Below are positions 1 to 11,370 of a DNA stretch of 64,000 bases, one piece after another. The stretch is taken from the NCBI RefSeq assembly GCF_040954645.1, contig NC_092806.1, forward strand, positions 73,100,141 through 73,164,140, in the 5' to 3' direction. Below the pieces are notes generated by a model. The model was not told where the DNA came from. It worked only from the letters and a program-made list of their open reading frames with translations, and did not search any database. The translations under genes and the position numbers were made by a program. Numbering within the stretch: the first letter of the stretch is position 1; each line of letters opens with the position of its first letter. The DNA comes from Diabrotica undecimpunctata. Its lineage: Eukaryota; Arthropoda; Insecta; Coleoptera; Chrysomelidae.

Positions 1-576
1 TGCTAATAATGAAACGGTGACTTAATATAAGTGCGTTCGATTACTATCAGTGCTAATACGCTGTAAAAATCACAAATTGCTGCAGTTTAAAAAAGATCAC
101 GGCTGCCTTTTGCCATTGTGACATGCTATATGCAATTTTCGATTATGTTTGTTACCAGCACCCAACTATAGCCCAGGCTATGAGTGAAAAAATGCCTATT
201 AATTAGTGAATTATTTTTGAAACCTACTCCATGTTATACAGAGCGATGGCAGGAACAACTCCCCAGTGCGTGCAATAACAAATTTTTAGTTATTATTTAT
301 TAATGACACTTAAATACGCACTTTTAATTCAGATTGTTGTGAAGCCTAAGGTACACGTTTTTATAAAATATACCCATAAAATTATAAAAGTAAATTGAAT
401 AAGATTAAATTGAAGCGTTTTAAGTTTAATTTCAATCAATTATTATTGCTTAATTAGCGCCCAAAGTTAAAAAACGGTCTTTTATAAATAAAATTCAATA
501 TTCTTTTTCTTCTTTTTCTTTGTAAAAATGCTTGTATAATAATTTTTAATGTATTAAATTAAAGCACTTTTAATAC
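1..576. other. AT-rich sequence without a gene
   Basis: I see no coding frame or RNA gene here. A pyrimidine-rich run at about 500-522 lies just beyond the 3' side of the minus-strand LINE that follows and could be the remains of its tail or 3' UTR. No terminal repeat was found. Confidence 0.4.
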
Positions 577-1498
577 TTAACAAAATGAATTTTTTAAAAC
601 CGTACTGGTCCATTTGATGCTAAGATATGACAATTTGTTTATCCCAAGACAAAAAAGTGCAACTACAACTTTAAAAAAAGGGGTGAGGTCGCTGTTCCTC
701 ACGTACCAAGGAGCATTCACAAAGTTTCTTAATACTTTATTTTGAAATTTCTGGATTATTTCTGTATTATTTTCTTGCACACCCCCAAAGTTGGCTACAA
801 TAAGTATAAATAGGTCGTAATTTTTGTTTATGAAGTAAAATCTTGTTGTAAATACATAGAGAGTACTTTTTTTAGAGCATAGAATACATTTTTTTGTACG
901 TTATGCCAAGTTCATCCCATTTTTTCAAAACATGAATTTTCCAGCGTAGTTGTGCATCTAATGTTATACCTAGGTATTTTGCCGTATTTGCATATTATTA
1001 ATTGTAACTAGTATATTTTGTATCTTTTTATTGGTAAAGTTAACGTGGACAGATTTATTTTCGTTGAGCCTAATTTTCCATTTGTTTGTCCACGAATGTA
1101 TTTTGTTAAATTCTGTTTCTAGTTTCTTTATTGCCTCTTTAAAAGTGTCATCTATTGCTAAAATGATAGTATCGTCAGCAAAGGTGGCAATGATATTATA
1201 TTTTAATACAGGTATGTCGTATGGTAAATAAAGGACCGGGTCCAACACGCTATCTAGCGGAATTCCTGCTTTAATTTCTCTTATGTCTGAATAGGTGTTT
1301 TCTTGTTTAATTCTAAAGTGTCTTTCAGATATACTAGACTGTACCATTTACGAATATTGCTTGGGCATAAACATTTTTATCTTATATACCAAACCTTCAT
1401 GCCACACTTTATCGAAGGCTTGAGCAATATCAAGAAATATAGTAGAACATACACCTTTTTCTTCTAATGATTTTTCAATGATATTTTTATGATCTTGA

Positions 1499-1509
1499 TC
1501 ATAATCATA
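1499..1509. repeat. Target-site duplication, left copy of the nested LINE
   Basis: The sequence tcataatcata is repeated exactly at 3139-3149. The pair brackets the RTE-like LINE. Both flanks are RT sequence of the interrupted Jockey-like element, as expected for insertion into it. Confidence 0.8.
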
Positions 1510-3138
1510 CTACTACTACTACTTGTCGGTTTATAACGTTCTCCGCCGTTTTCCGACTTCCAATCGCCACTTAGACCGGTTGTTCCATAGATCTTCTTCT
1601 ATGGCCCCCTCTCTCAGTTCTTTATTTATTCCTTCGCTCCAACTTTTTCTCGGTCTATCTCGTTTTCTCTTTCCTTCTGGTTGCCACTTTAGTATTTCTT
1701 TTGGCATTCGTTGTTCGTCCATTCTTTGTATGTATCCGAACCAGATAAGTTGTTTTGTTGTTAGGTCATCTGTGATTGTTCGTTTGATTCCCATTATTTC
1801 TCTAATGCGTTCGTTGGTAATCCTTTCTCTTCTAGATCTTCCTGCGGCTCTTTTCCAAAAATCCATTTCCCTCGCTTTCAGCGTTGACAGTGTTCTTTCT
1901 TTCAGTGGCCATACCTCACAGCTGTATAAAGTGATACTTTTTACTATAGTCTCATATATCCTATTTTTATTTTCTTTGCTGATGGATTGGTCCCATAAAA
2001 TGGTGTTTGACATTGTGATGGCTTTTCTCCCTGACGTATTTCTCTCTCTTATGGCTTTGTCTAATGTTCCATCTTGTGAAATAGTGATACGTAGGTATTT
2101 GTAGTCACAGCAGTGCTTTATCGTAGTGTTATCGTCTAATATAAGATCTTTTTGTTCTGCTTCAATGCACAGGTATTCGGTTTTCTTTTTATTTATATTC
2201 ACCATAGTATTGGTGAGCGGTATCCCCATTGTCCTCCATTTTTGTTTCCATCTTTTTAAAGCACTTTCAAGGTATATTTTAAATAAAGTGGGAGACAAGC
2301 AACATCCTTGCTTTAATCCTTTTGATGTTATAAATCCTGTTGTTATTTGTGTCCCTGCTTTTATCTTTGTTATTGGTTGGTTGTATAGCACTTTGACGGC
2401 TTTTATTAATTCTATACCTATTAATATTTGTGCTTTCCATTGATTGCCACAGCTTCTTCAATGGAACGCTGTCGTAGGCTTTCCGTAGGTCGACGAACAA
2501 CATATTCTTATAATCTCTTGATTCCTTGCCATCTTTTTTTCTATTATCTGGGTTAAGGAGAAAATGTGGTCATAGTGGATCGACCCGTACAAAATCCTGC
2601 TTGTTCTTCTACTTCATAATCTAAGTATTCTCTCACGATTCGGTTCTTTAACACCTTTCCATATATTCGACTCATAGATCCGGTTACAGCTATTCCTCGG
2701 TAATTTTCACAATTATTTTTATCACCCTTTTTATGTATAGTGCTGAGGTATGATATCTTCCATTCCTTGGGGATTTCGCTTGTGTTTATGCATTCTTGAA
2801 AAAGTTGTCGAAGACATTCGTACAATTTGTTCGTTCCGTACTTAAACAATTCTCCGGGTATATCTCCTGGTCCGGGTGCTTTGTTCCTCTTCAGCTGTTT
2901 ACATACATTTTTAATTTCCCCTGTTGTTAATCTTATTGGCGAGCCAACTATTGAAATTCTATCTTGGTTTTGATTTCTATGTTCCTGAAATTCGGCTCTA
3001 TTCTCTACCAAAAGTCCTTTGAAATACTCTTCCCAGTCTTCAGATTTTATGCTCTGTATTACTTCTTTATTCTTTTCTTTTGTCAATTTTTTTATCAGTT
3101 TCCAGCTTTCTGTGCTTTTGGTTCCTCCTCCTCCTCCA
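1510..3138 (-). mobile_element. RTE-like LINE inserted into the Jockey-like LINE; lacks the catalytic RT motif
   Basis: The minus-strand RT frames are 3086-2553 (NKAPGPGDIPGELFKYG, then NNCENYRGIAVTGSMSRIYG), 2503-2279 (FVDLRKAYDSVPLKKLW) and 2391-1531 (SKGLKQGCCLSPTLFKIYLE through the C-terminal domain ending KRDRPRKSW). The element belongs to the same family as the one at 51.9-54.3 kb. Compared with that copy, about 35 residues including the FADD catalytic motif are missing at about 2205-2212, between MGIPLTN and MVNINKKKTEYLCI. The copy is therefore dead. An 11-bp direct repeat, tcataatcata, flanks it. Its 3' end at 1510 carries a short triplet-repeat tail, (GTA)n on the minus strand. The exact clade is an inference. 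Confidence 0.85.
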
Positions 3139-3149
3139 TCATAATCATA
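3139..3149. repeat. Target-site duplication, right copy of the nested LINE
   Basis: Identical to 1499-1509. The outer LINE's RT resumes immediately to the right (HQFGF...DQVH block). Confidence 0.8.
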
Positions 3150-3599
3150 ACATTGATCATATGCACTTGATCAATTGTCGCGTGCTTATTTTTGAAGCCA
3201 AATTGATGTGTCAAAATCAAGTTTTTTGTTTTAATTATTGTTTTCCTTTTTTTAAGTAGGAGAGTCTCCAATACCTTCGATATAACAAGAAGTAGTGATA
3301 TTGATCCATTCATTAATAATATGAAATAATTTAACTTAGGGAATGAGAAAGAATTGCCGCTTTAACGATATTATTATCATTAATAAATTTAAATGAGCTG
3401 TTATATACGCTATAGTGGAGGAAAGTTGAAATATTTACTTACTTGATTTGGTCACGAATGCAGCACCAAATTAATTGTTAGATTTTGAAGCATCTGTAAA
3501 TAATTTATAAAATGTTTGATAAAAGTCTATTATACTTGTATTTGACAAAATAGCTTTTATTACTAAAAGATGCGCTTCAGATTTATTGTACTAGTATTT

Positions 3600-4000
3600 G
3601 TATAGATCACATTGTGCAATATTGATCGGCCAAGGGGTAAGTTTAATTTCTTTGAATATGTTCTAATTTTCTCATACTATGGTTTCCTCAGTTTCTTATT
3701 AGCGTTAAAAAGTCAGCTGTATGTACGTGCGAATAGTACGTTAGTGAAAGTTGCATTCGCATTAATAAAGAGAAGATTCACCAAGTTCATTGTATATGCT
3801 TTCAATAGATGAACTTCTAAATGCTCCTTTTACGATCCGTAGACCATTATTATGAATTGTATCGAATTAATTTTAAAATAGAATTGGGCAAATAGTGGCT
3901 CAGAATAAGCGATGCATCCATAATCAAGTGTAGACCTGATTAACGATTTGTATACTAATAATATTGTATCTTGCACCCCATTTGCTGTTTCACAGTGTTT
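3600..4000 (-). pseudogene. Decayed LINE reverse-transcriptase C-terminal fragment
   Basis: Translating the minus strand from about 3990 gives LLVYKSLIRSTLDYGCIAYS. Shifted pieces follow that correspond to the usual 'NSIQ..I.MVYG..KEHLEV' block of I- or Jockey-type RT C-terminal regions, then a degenerate tail. Stops and frame changes are frequent, so this is an old fragment. It is separate from the Jockey-like copy to its left, since it repeats the same part of the protein. I cannot fix its clade or exact ends. Confidence 0.65.
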
Positions 4001-4367
4001 TTAAAATATTGAGTTTCTTTATATATAATATTATTTTTTTAAATAATTTTCTGTGAAAACGATTTCCAGAGTGGAAATCGAATCGTCAAACATCAATTAT
4101 AAAATATAATCTTCCTTTCAATGAATTGTGGCTTAATACCATATAAAAAGAATATTTAACTTGGAGATGCTACAGGAAAACAGTTTTAGAACATGTTGAA
4201 GATTGATCAACCTCAAGAGAAATATTATTTAGAGGGATTTTCTATTTATTCAATATCTATTTCTTTTTCCATCTATAGTATACAAACATAATTATAACTA
4301 ATATCCAACAGTTTACTTCATTGTCATATTTTCACATAACACATTCTCAACCAAGTTGGCGAGTTCA
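4001..4367. other. Non-coding AT-rich gap with a short repeat match
   Basis: No gene is seen. At about 4051-4140 the text 'aaaacgatttccagagtggaaatcgaa' followed by 'gtggctta' resembles the arms of the inverted-repeat element at 49.67-49.93 kb, so a degraded single arm of that family may lie here. Confidence 0.4.
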
Positions 4368-4615
4368 TTGCTCAATTGCAGGATCTATCATATGTATTCA
4401 AACAATTAACATACATTTAAAATAAGGAGAATACATATAATAGGTTGCCAGTAAAAAAAGTGGTCGCAAATATATTTATTTCAATTAATAATATTTAGTT
4501 TTTGACAAATATTTTATTTCGTTTATTTATTTTTTAAATAAAATACGCTGCTCATGACGTATATGCATGCTTTTTATATCAAATTAAAGCTAATTTTTTT
4601 CTTAATATTAAGATA

Positions 4616-6020
4616 CGAAATATTTTGCCTACCACATAGGGTATTACGATAAGGGGTTGAAAATTGGGGCAGAAATTATTGGGGCAGAGATAGGGCAAGC
4701 AAAATAAACGAAACTGTTGCGAACGGCTCTCAGGGATTATTTGGACTAGCTGGGTCGTGGATAAGTGGATGGCAAGGGTATTGGATTGGAGCCACTTCAA
4801 AAATGAAACAAAGGGGCACTTACATTAATCTCCTGGACAAATGGACAAACAAAACAACAAGAAGGACCTCTAGCTATTTGAAATAAGAACGCCGCTTCGA
4901 GGAAACAAATTGTAACGATTACAACAAGTTCTTGTAACTATTGAAATAATTAGTAGAAATGAAAAATATATCTTTTTAAATGAAACTCAAAAAAGGGGTT
5001 AGAGAGGAGAGAAATAAACAAAATGGTTTAGAAAAAAATTAAACATTTATTGTTGTCTCGCCACAAACAGTTACAAAAATAGACAATGCAAAAATACTGT
5101 ATTAATAGTCACAAAAGTAAATACAAAAATAACAAAGGGAAACACTTACTATGTCGTATCCGTTTACGAACTCTAGGAATTGGAGATACTACAAAACCTA
5201 CTATTAGTACTGGGCTATAATTTATAGCAGAAATAAATTATTACAAATAAAAAGTTAGCTTTTTAAATGATAAAAGCAATTAATAATAAAAATGTTTATT
5301 TTTCCTTTAAAATTTAAACACACAAGTTACCTTGATTTCACTAAATTACTTTTGGGGGTGGAAACTAGACTGGAATTTCTGGGGGTAGAACTGGGCTTAA
5401 ACTTTCTGCCACATGAACAAATTTATTTCCATACTATGAAAAGGTATTCTGAAACGGCTTCTTAGGGACATAAAAATTTGAGGTTGAAATTGGGCCACTA
5501 GATACAAACTTTAAACTGGACGTCTTAAAAATCAGAAAACTGGAACATGTGGATATCTTTCAAAACCTCACTTAAAACTGTAACTATTAACTGCCACAAT
5601 ACACTACATATTTTCCATGAAAAGGGACGAAAAACAAGAAACATTACAAATTTGACGTAAAATTTGGACTAACGCTGAAGTCAACGGCTTTTGACAATGC
5701 CTTAGCGAAAGTGAGTTAATTCTTAAAAATCATTTGCTTAACTTAGAATAAACAAAACATATAAACAGGAATATTTATTTAAAACGCAAAATATTAAGCT
5801 GCTTTGATCAAAAAAATGCCGAGAATTTACACATCTGTGAAACATAAACAAACTTTTAAAATGTGTCTATTATCAATCTCGGCGACGCAAAAGAAATTGA
5901 AAGAATACTTCATGTTTTAATATGTACGATAGGAAATGAAATACACTAAAAATATTCTTTGGTGTTTTAATACATATACAAGGGGATTTCAATATATATC
6001 AAGGAATTTTAGAATGCCAC
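4616..6020. other. Unidentified insertion within the foldback element
   Basis: This block is absent from the second foldback copy. A 6-bp repeat aagata sits at each edge (4610-4615 and 6021-6026) and may be a target duplication, although so short a match could be chance. No terminal inverted repeats and no convincing protein were seen. The sequence has several purine-rich stretches such as ggggttgaaaattggggcag. Confidence 0.4.
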
Positions 6021-6426
6021 AAGATATAAAGTTTCCTGAGAAAAAAATGGTCAAAAATTAGGGTTGCCAGCTATTAAAAACGCAAGGTATCGAAGCTAAA
6101 GTAAAATAGAGTTAGGGAGCAACGACACTAGTTTGACAAGTGATAATGTGTATCTATCGACGCATACTTTCAAAACTCTTATAACTGACACTTCAAACCA
6201 GTAGCGTTGCGCGCTAGCTGTCTTTTATTTATCTTTGATACCTAGCGTTTTTAACAGCGGACAACCCTATTTTTCGATCATTTTTTTCTCAGACAAACTA
6301 ATATCAAATTAAGATAAATTGGCTTTAATTTAATATAAAAAACATACATATACGTCATTAGCGGCGTATTTTATTTAAAAAATAAGTGAACGAAATAAAA
6401 TTTTTGTCAAAAATTAATTACTATTA

Positions 6427-6954
6427 AAATTCGTAAACTAATTTTCGAAACCAAATTCAGAATTTCGCTTTAATCTGTGCCTTCTAAGAATTGCAAAGCA
6501 AAACAGACGTTGATAAAGATGTTATTAGAGACATGGAGAATCTAAAAATTTCATTCCACAACATATCTCCTCCTGTACGAGTACAAGAAACCAATTCGCT
6601 AAGAATTTTGCTTAGTTGAGGAGATATGTTGTGGAATGCAATTTTTAGATTCCCCATGTTTTTAATAACATCTTTATCAACGTCTGTTTTGCCTTGCAAT
6701 TCTTAGAAGGCACAGATTAAAGCGAAAGTCTGAATTTGGTTTCGAAAATTAGTTTACGGATTTTATTATCAGATGTCGCTATTTGCGTCTATACGAAGCC
6801 ATGTTAGAGTTGCTTCCTAAGGCCGAAAGGATTTATTTTCACGTTCAGAGCGACTGCGAAAGCCGTTCTGATGAGACCTATTAGGCCGAAATACGTATAA
6901 GCGGATGCGCAGGCGCCCTGTACGTGAAAATAAATCTTAACTGTCTTTTCCTTT
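6427..6954. mobile_element. 528-bp inverted-repeat element flanked by a 13-bp target duplication
   Basis: Arms at about 6428-6572 and 6618-6763 are near-perfect reverse complements; both contain ttagaaggcacagattaaag on one strand. They surround a 45-bp loop. A non-palindromic tail of about 190 bp follows, to 6954. The whole is flanked by ttaattactatta at 6414-6426 and 6955-6967. The sister foldback element at 24.83 kb has the uninterrupted attactattaattgaatt site, which confirms the insertion. It has no coding capacity. A 13-bp duplication is longer than most DNA transposons make and suits LINE-mediated insertion. Confidence 0.75.
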
Positions 6955-7104
6955 TTAATTACTATTAATTGAATTGTAAATATTTACGTCCACTTTTTGA
7001 CTGGCAACCTATTCTCAATGTATCCTTCTGATTTTAAATCTATGTAAAAATGTGAGTTTGATTAACTACGTTATGAACGTAGTGATCCTGCAGTGGGATC
7101 TTAG

Positions 7105-7863
7105 GCTATGAGTGGTTACCAAAAATTCACTTTCGACTATCTTGAAAACCTGTCAATTTTAATAAATGTTAGTTACTTCCTTCCTGATCTAGTCAGTTAA
7201 CTGGTTCTAACCGTTGGACGAAGTTGTCCGTTTTTCGAGCAAGGAAAATGTATGTTCCTTAAAGTGATATCCTATAACATCGACCTTATCTTTACAATTT
7301 TACAATATAATATGGTTTTCATGCAATCTAAAGGTTTTTTCGCCTAGTTTGGTAGCTACTTTAAACTACTTGTAAAATTTAAGTATTGTCGACATGTTTA
7401 GTAATTTTCAAATAACAGTCAAAATTTTACCTCACGTTGGTGTCGTTTTAGCGTAGAAATTTTTCTAATTTTCTCTGATGATGGTCCGACTGGACCGAAA
7501 ACATTTTGAAGATATTTATAATCCTTTTGAATACATTTTAAATATTTTAATGAGAAAATATACCATCATACATCATAAGTTTTTACTTCTTTGTAAGTTT
7601 TTTATTGTTTAGAATCTCTTCAACTATCACGATTTCTTCGTAATGGATACAGTTAATGGGGGTGACCATATCTATAAAACGTGCGAATATACATTACACA
7701 GTACTTCGTAAAGACCAATAGTCTATTTCCTATGATAGCTGCACTCCTTTGGTAATAAATAAAAGTAATAATATATGCAAAAGTTTCTGCGCTTAGAGAC
7801 ATTTGAAAATACTAATAATTGTGAGCAAGATAGTAATAAACACTTACGACAATTAATAAATAA
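7105..7863. other. Non-coding sequence
   Basis: No gene was found. At 7473-7503 the motif 'tctgatgatggtccgactggaccgaaaac' resembles, on a small scale, the 'gatgatgg...ccgaaaacg' arms of the hairpin element at 56 kb, perhaps by descent from a related repeat. Nothing else stands out. Confidence 0.35.
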
Positions 7864-9107
7864 TTAGTCTATGATCCGATATAAGAAAGACCTTCACCGA
7901 TTTGTTTAATGGATAAAACTTATTTGACAGGTAATTTAGTGTGTTAAAAATTATAAAAAAACAAGAGGTGCCCGATATAATTTTTTCCAGTCTATAATTA
8001 ATTAATAATTAAAAAATGACTTTAAAGATATTTTATTCAGCACAAAAATTTTATTATTGTAAACCATAAATATAAATATTATTACAAATATTACATTTGT
8101 AAATTATTGATTCCAATTAGTGATTTTTTTCTACTTCTAATACATAGGAACTAAAATTTCTATTATTCCTTCGGTACATTGCCACTTCCGTCATTTCGAG
8201 AATGTCTTGCACTTTCGAAGGCGTTTGGTCCCCAATAAATCCTGTTGGTTTTAAATAATCAACTAAATGCCAACCACAGTTTTTAGGATGGAGTTTTTGT
8301 ACATCCCGACTCAGTTGCATTAAGCCACATGGAATTTTAAAAATAGTTCTTACAAATGTTTGTTGTAAAGATTTCCAGCCTGGTGGTATAGTGTTGGAGT
8401 AAAAACTTTTAATTTTTTTCAAAAACTGTTCGTAAAGCTCGTTAGTTATCATCGAAATGCAATTTCTTGCATCATTTACTCTGTTGCAGATATTCACGGT
8501 ATAAATTTTAGAGGTAAACTGTTGAACAACATTCATTTTTACACCAATGAATATGTCGGCTTATCACTTAACGTTGTAAAAACGGTTTGATACCTTTCAT
8601 TCTAAGAAAATATTTTAAATGGTCTAATTTTTCCTTTACTATAAAATGCTGCTGTGTAATCGCAACTTGTATACGCGTGGAAAGCAGGTAAACTTTTTGA
8701 ACATAATTTTGAACCTAAGTTCAGAGCCAAATCGATGCAGTTGATACAATCAAAGTGTTGGTTATGTAAAAGAGTTGTTGATTTTTAGTTGTTGAAGAGG
8801 CTAGCCAAATTGCGGATTGTAAAATTTTGGATTGTTTTGTGTAAATTTTACGTTTTGTAAAGAGTGTAAAGTATGTTGTGACTGAGTATTCATGCTTTGT
8901 AATTACCGTTAGTGTTAAATTTTTTGTTAAATTCACAAGTAGAATTTATAAACAAGTCATTTTTAATTATTAATTAATTATAGTCTGGACAAAATTATAT
9001 CGGGCACCTCTAGTCTTCTATAATGTTTAATATACTAAATTACACAGCAAATCATTTTTATCCAATAAACAGATCGGTGAAGCTCTTTGTTATATCGGAT
9101 CTTCTAC
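7864..9107. mobile_element. Inverted-repeat transposon of unknown superfamily
   Basis: The first about 165 bp (7864-8030) is matched in reverse orientation by 8945-9107. Shared blocks include atgatccgatata / tatatcggatc, cttcaccgat / atcggtgaag, gaggtgcccgatataa and ctataattaattaataat. The arms differ at perhaps 10-15% of positions, so the copy is not young. I could not settle a target duplication. The inside holds a minus-strand frame of 139 codons (8117-8536) and a shorter one at 8721-8936. Neither shows a transposase signature I know. Confidence 0.65.
8117..8536 (-). CDS. Unrecognised 139-aa frame inside the 7.9-9.1 kb transposon
   Basis: I do not recognise this protein. The frame is open for a further eight codons upstream of its ATG and then meets a stop, so it may be a 3' exon or a truncated C-terminal part. 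It is mixed basic and polar, with no signal peptide or membrane segment. Notable stretches are a Trp-rich central part (GWKSLQQTFVRTIFKIPCG), then HPKNCGWHLVDYLKPTGF. Its location between long inverted repeats suggests either the remains of a transposase or a captured host fragment. No DDE-type triad can be placed with confidence. A real coding past is likely but not certain. Confidence 0.4.
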   Translation of the reverse strand: MNVVQQFTSKIYTVNICNRVNDARNCISMITNELYEQFLKKIKSFYSNTIPPGWKSLQQTFVRTIFKIPCGLMQLSRDVQKLHPKNCGWHLVDYLKPTGFIGDQTPSKVQDILEMTEVAMYRRNNRNFSSYVLEVEKNH

Positions 9108-11370
9108 TAAATGCAAATAATTACAAGTGCATATCCTACTTGTACAAGTGAAGTATAAACAAAATGATAACTTTAGATAAATTTAATATTGTTGTTTAAT
9201 ATTGTCTTACCATATTTTCTTCGACGTATTCAAGTAAACCGTGTCCACTGCTAGACAAATTGAGAGAGAAAATGAAAAGTAACTTAAAAATTACCGCATT
9301 TTGACGTAAATTATAGTAGTGCCCTATTTTTTTCGTTGAACTATAATAAAAAAAATATTAAGAGACTACACTACGAATTTTTATAACCTGTTTGTACCTT
9401 CAGCTTCTATAACATTAATGAATAAATAAATATAATATTTGTTTGCTAAAACTAAAATCAAAAAGATAAAAGTTCAAATTAGTACACTTCATAAAAATAT
9501 TTGGGGATCAAATAAATTCGAAAGAAATAATTGATTTTAAAAGTAGTAATATTTTTGGCCATGTTTAAACTTAAACTAAAATAAGAAAGTGATGATCATG
9601 CCCTGATCGACCCCTGTACGAGAAGAGTGTAATCCCTGTTAGATCATTTTTTTAATAATATAATTAATGACTCCGGCTGAGAATCCTCCCTAATGCCAAA
9701 AAAAGTGATAATTACGTATGACATATTTTTATCAAAACCAGCCTTTGATCACGAATACCAGCAGTTTCACCTCTTGCATATCAAAATTGATATGCAAACT
9801 TTACGATTTCTATTACATTCGTTTTTTTTCCATTCGGTTACAATATGGTAGTCGGTAACATGTCTCTTTTGAATTTCCTTCATCTGTTAGCAGATATCTT
9901 TAAGAGTGGAAGGTAAGTCCTTGGTGTACAGTATCATGTCGTGTAACAATAACTGTAAAATATAATAATTCAATCAGATGACCAACTGCAATTTATATAG
10001 TGAATATAAATATCGTTTAATTGATTTTAATTAAGTTTATACATGCACAACTCTAACAGTATGTTAAAATAAAAGGTTGTGTGATTATAAAGATATAATT
10101 ATGTAAAACGCCATTAGCAGTGGTAAAAAATAACCAGGTGCCTCGGATACCATCGCCGTCATGATATTCGTATTCAGTGACCCCAAAAACCCCCGAGTAG
10201 TAATATTGAACTAATTTCCGTCAATTATTTCCGAATTACAAATTTATCATTTTTTATCACTTCGACATGCTCTTTGGAAAATGCATTTTCCTTGTTCAAT
10301 AATGCAATTTTCAGTTCCACATCATAATTTGGTCACAAAATTTCCTGACAATTTTCATTCATTCCATTCAACTGCCAAAATTTAGTACATTTATTGCTTC
10401 ATTGTCTCGCCTATTTTCTTAATCTCAATAGTAAATTGGTTCTTAAAAATTGTTATCTAACTCACACTTAAAATTTATGAAATGAATATTAACATATTTA
10501 TGATTAAAAATAAAATTATGTAATTTATATAAATAGTTTTTTATCGGAATCCTTAAATCTATTAAGATTATAACCAATAATAATTATCTCAGCTCATCGG
10601 ATTAATCAACGAAATGGCGTTTCTCATTTAAAAAATATAGCACTTATATATTTCAAAGATTATAAGTTTTTAAAATAATTTAAACTTATTTTGAGATCAT
10701 TTAGGAGTGAAAACTAATTCTTCTTGGGTAATTATGGAGAAGATCTAAATTTGATGCTTGAATATAAACATCCAAGACCAAAAAAAAATCTCCAAATCTC
10801 GTTCGCTTCGCTCGCACCTTCAACCTAATCATTTCAGTTATCGATCAACTTTGATTGTCAATATCTTAGTACTTTTAATAAAAGTCCTTGCAGATTCCTA
10901 ATCAGCATTATCAAATTGACCAGAGAACTTATCCAATGAGAAAAGTTTCAAGAAAATAGCTCCTATACTTCTGTTACTCGGCATTAAAGAACTCTGTACT
11001 TATTTTTTTAATTATATTTGCGTTATTGACTTTAAAATATCCATGTGCCATATTTTACTAATTGTTTAAATTAAAATGTTTCCAACTCATTGGAATTCAA
11101 ACCAGGATCTTTATCACATCAACGAAATATCCTGATACCTTAACAACTGAGATTTTAGGTCAAAAGCGTTTTTGTATTTGTTTACTGTCTTATTACCATG
11201 GTATGGAATGTAAAGTGGTCCATAATTATTTATTTACTGCTATCTTGTACTATCTTTAATGATACAGAGATGGTCAAAATTACTGTGATATAAAAGCGAT
11301 CGATCTATGTTATGTTGGAGGACAAACAAATGAATATACAAACGATTTTTTTAGCAGTCGAGGTCAAAGT
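9108..11370. other. AT-rich sequence without recognisable genes
   Basis: I looked on both strands and found only short, compositionally ordinary frames. No terminal repeats, RT motifs or transposase motifs were seen in these 2.2 kb. Confidence 0.4.

Larger units (their letters stand above)
577..3340 (-). mobile_element. Jockey-like LINE, 5'-truncated, decayed and split by a nested LINE
   Basis: This is the remains of a non-LTR retrotransposon reverse transcriptase, read right to left. At 3313-3150 an early RT block reads SKVLE followed by HQFGFKNKHATIDQVH. At 1510-1380 the next block contains FLDIAQAFDKVWHEGL. At 1347-970 comes the catalytic block with FADDT. At 780-577 is the typical Jockey C-terminal tail with QNKVLRNFVNAPWYVRN. 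Stops and frameshifts separate the pieces, so no protein can be made. Nothing clearly coding is seen upstream of about 3340, so the copy is 5'-truncated. It was already in place when the LINE at 1510-3138 inserted. The Jockey assignment rests on the C-terminal tail and the RT motifs. Confidence 0.82.
4368..7104. mobile_element. Foldback (long inverted-repeat) element, copy 1, carrying two insertions
   Basis: The left end (tgctcaattgcaggatct... then aataggttgccagt at about 4440) is matched in inverted orientation by the right end (actggcaacctatt at about 6998-7012, then ctgcagtgggatcttag at 7088-7104). A second copy of the same family lies at 23.26-24.98 kb and shows the undisturbed order of these blocks. 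By that comparison this copy has gained sequence at about 4616-6020 and at 6427-6954. The central part (6040-6300) is itself palindromic, with 'ggttgccagc', 'aaggtatcgaagc' and their complements. I see no coding capacity, so it is non-autonomous. Its mobilising enzyme is unknown. Confidence 0.7.

Noticed and set aside
1523..2443. Plus-strand frames of 193 and 105 codons, rich in Ser, Leu and Phe
   Set aside because: They lie opposite the RTE-like RT and are its mirror; hydrophobic runs come from the complement of Lys/Glu-rich codons.
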